This document shows positions 14,648 through 14,712 of a stretch of DNA of 14,712 nt, in pieces (the first letter of the stretch is position 1; each line of letters opens with the position of its first letter). This DNA comes from Acetatifactor sp. (GTDB taxonomy: Bacteria; Bacillota; Clostridia; Lachnospirales; Lachnospiraceae): NCBI GenBank assembly GCA_016293615.1, contig JAEDDX010000060.1:1-14712 (forward strand), given 5' to 3'. Under the pieces are notes generated by a model. The model saw only the letters and a list, made by a program, of their open reading frames with translations, had not been told where the DNA came from and searched no databases. Made by a program: the position numbers and the translations under genes.

Positions 14648-14651
14648 GATA
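14636..14651. promoter_or_regulatory. 16-bp perfect palindrome over the -35 box (operator candidate)
   Basis: TATCTTGTTCAAGATA is fully self-complementary over 16 bases (seven pairs around a TT centre plus the outer T/A pair) and covers the -35 box of the XRE fusion gene. Binding here would block RNA polymerase, as for many XRE/Cro repressors. Confidence 0.55.
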
Positions 14652-14712
14652 ATTAACTTGTAACTGTTCAGAACCCCGTTAGGCGAATATGATGTCAGAG
14701 TTCCCATCAAGT

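Overview
The window looks like a chromosomal segment of an anaerobic Firmicute, most likely Clostridia of the Lachnospiraceae type. This is inferred from gene content and style: strong AGGAGG-like ribosome sites, sigma-A-type promoters, a large multi-PAS c-di-GMP protein, a PF13303-type EIIC permease and a YgiQ radical SAM protein. I could not run a taxonomic search. Every convincing gene is on the minus strand, so the window reads from right to left.

Left part (1-4494). A lipoprotein gene runs off the left edge. Upstream of it in transcription order lie a CofE/F420-ligase-like gene, a type-2 EIIC-like membrane permease and a PutP-type sodium/proline symporter. The symporter and the ligase-like gene have their own promoters, the ligase gene has a clear terminator, and a 10-bp inverted repeat sits between putP and the permease.

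Middle (4495-10153). An 1103-residue signalling protein (PAS-like, receiver, degenerate GGDEF, intact EAL, then three more sensory modules) probably hydrolyses c-di-GMP. Upstream of it is a YgiQ radical SAM protein with an extended -10 promoter.

Right-middle (10115-12473). A RimJ/RimL-like acetyltransferase is followed, in order of increasing coordinate, by a Nudix protein fused to an inorganic-pyrophosphatase-like domain and by a small calcineurin-like phosphoesterase. The last two may be co-transcribed, phosphoesterase first.

Right part (about 12500-14712) is accessory in character: lower GC, a histidine-kinase C-terminal remnant, a second probable gene remnant with frameshifts, an AAC(6')-like acetyltransferase, a 278-bp intergenic stretch with repeated GTGAAACT octamers and an opposing promoter, and an XRE-type regulator fused to a C-terminal domain reminiscent of phage/conjugative-element polyvalent-protein (LPD/BECR-like) domains. 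The promoter of that last gene carries a 16-bp perfect palindrome over its -35 box and a dyad at its transcription start, which suggests autoregulation. I found no tRNA, rRNA, CRISPR array or recognisable riboswitch.
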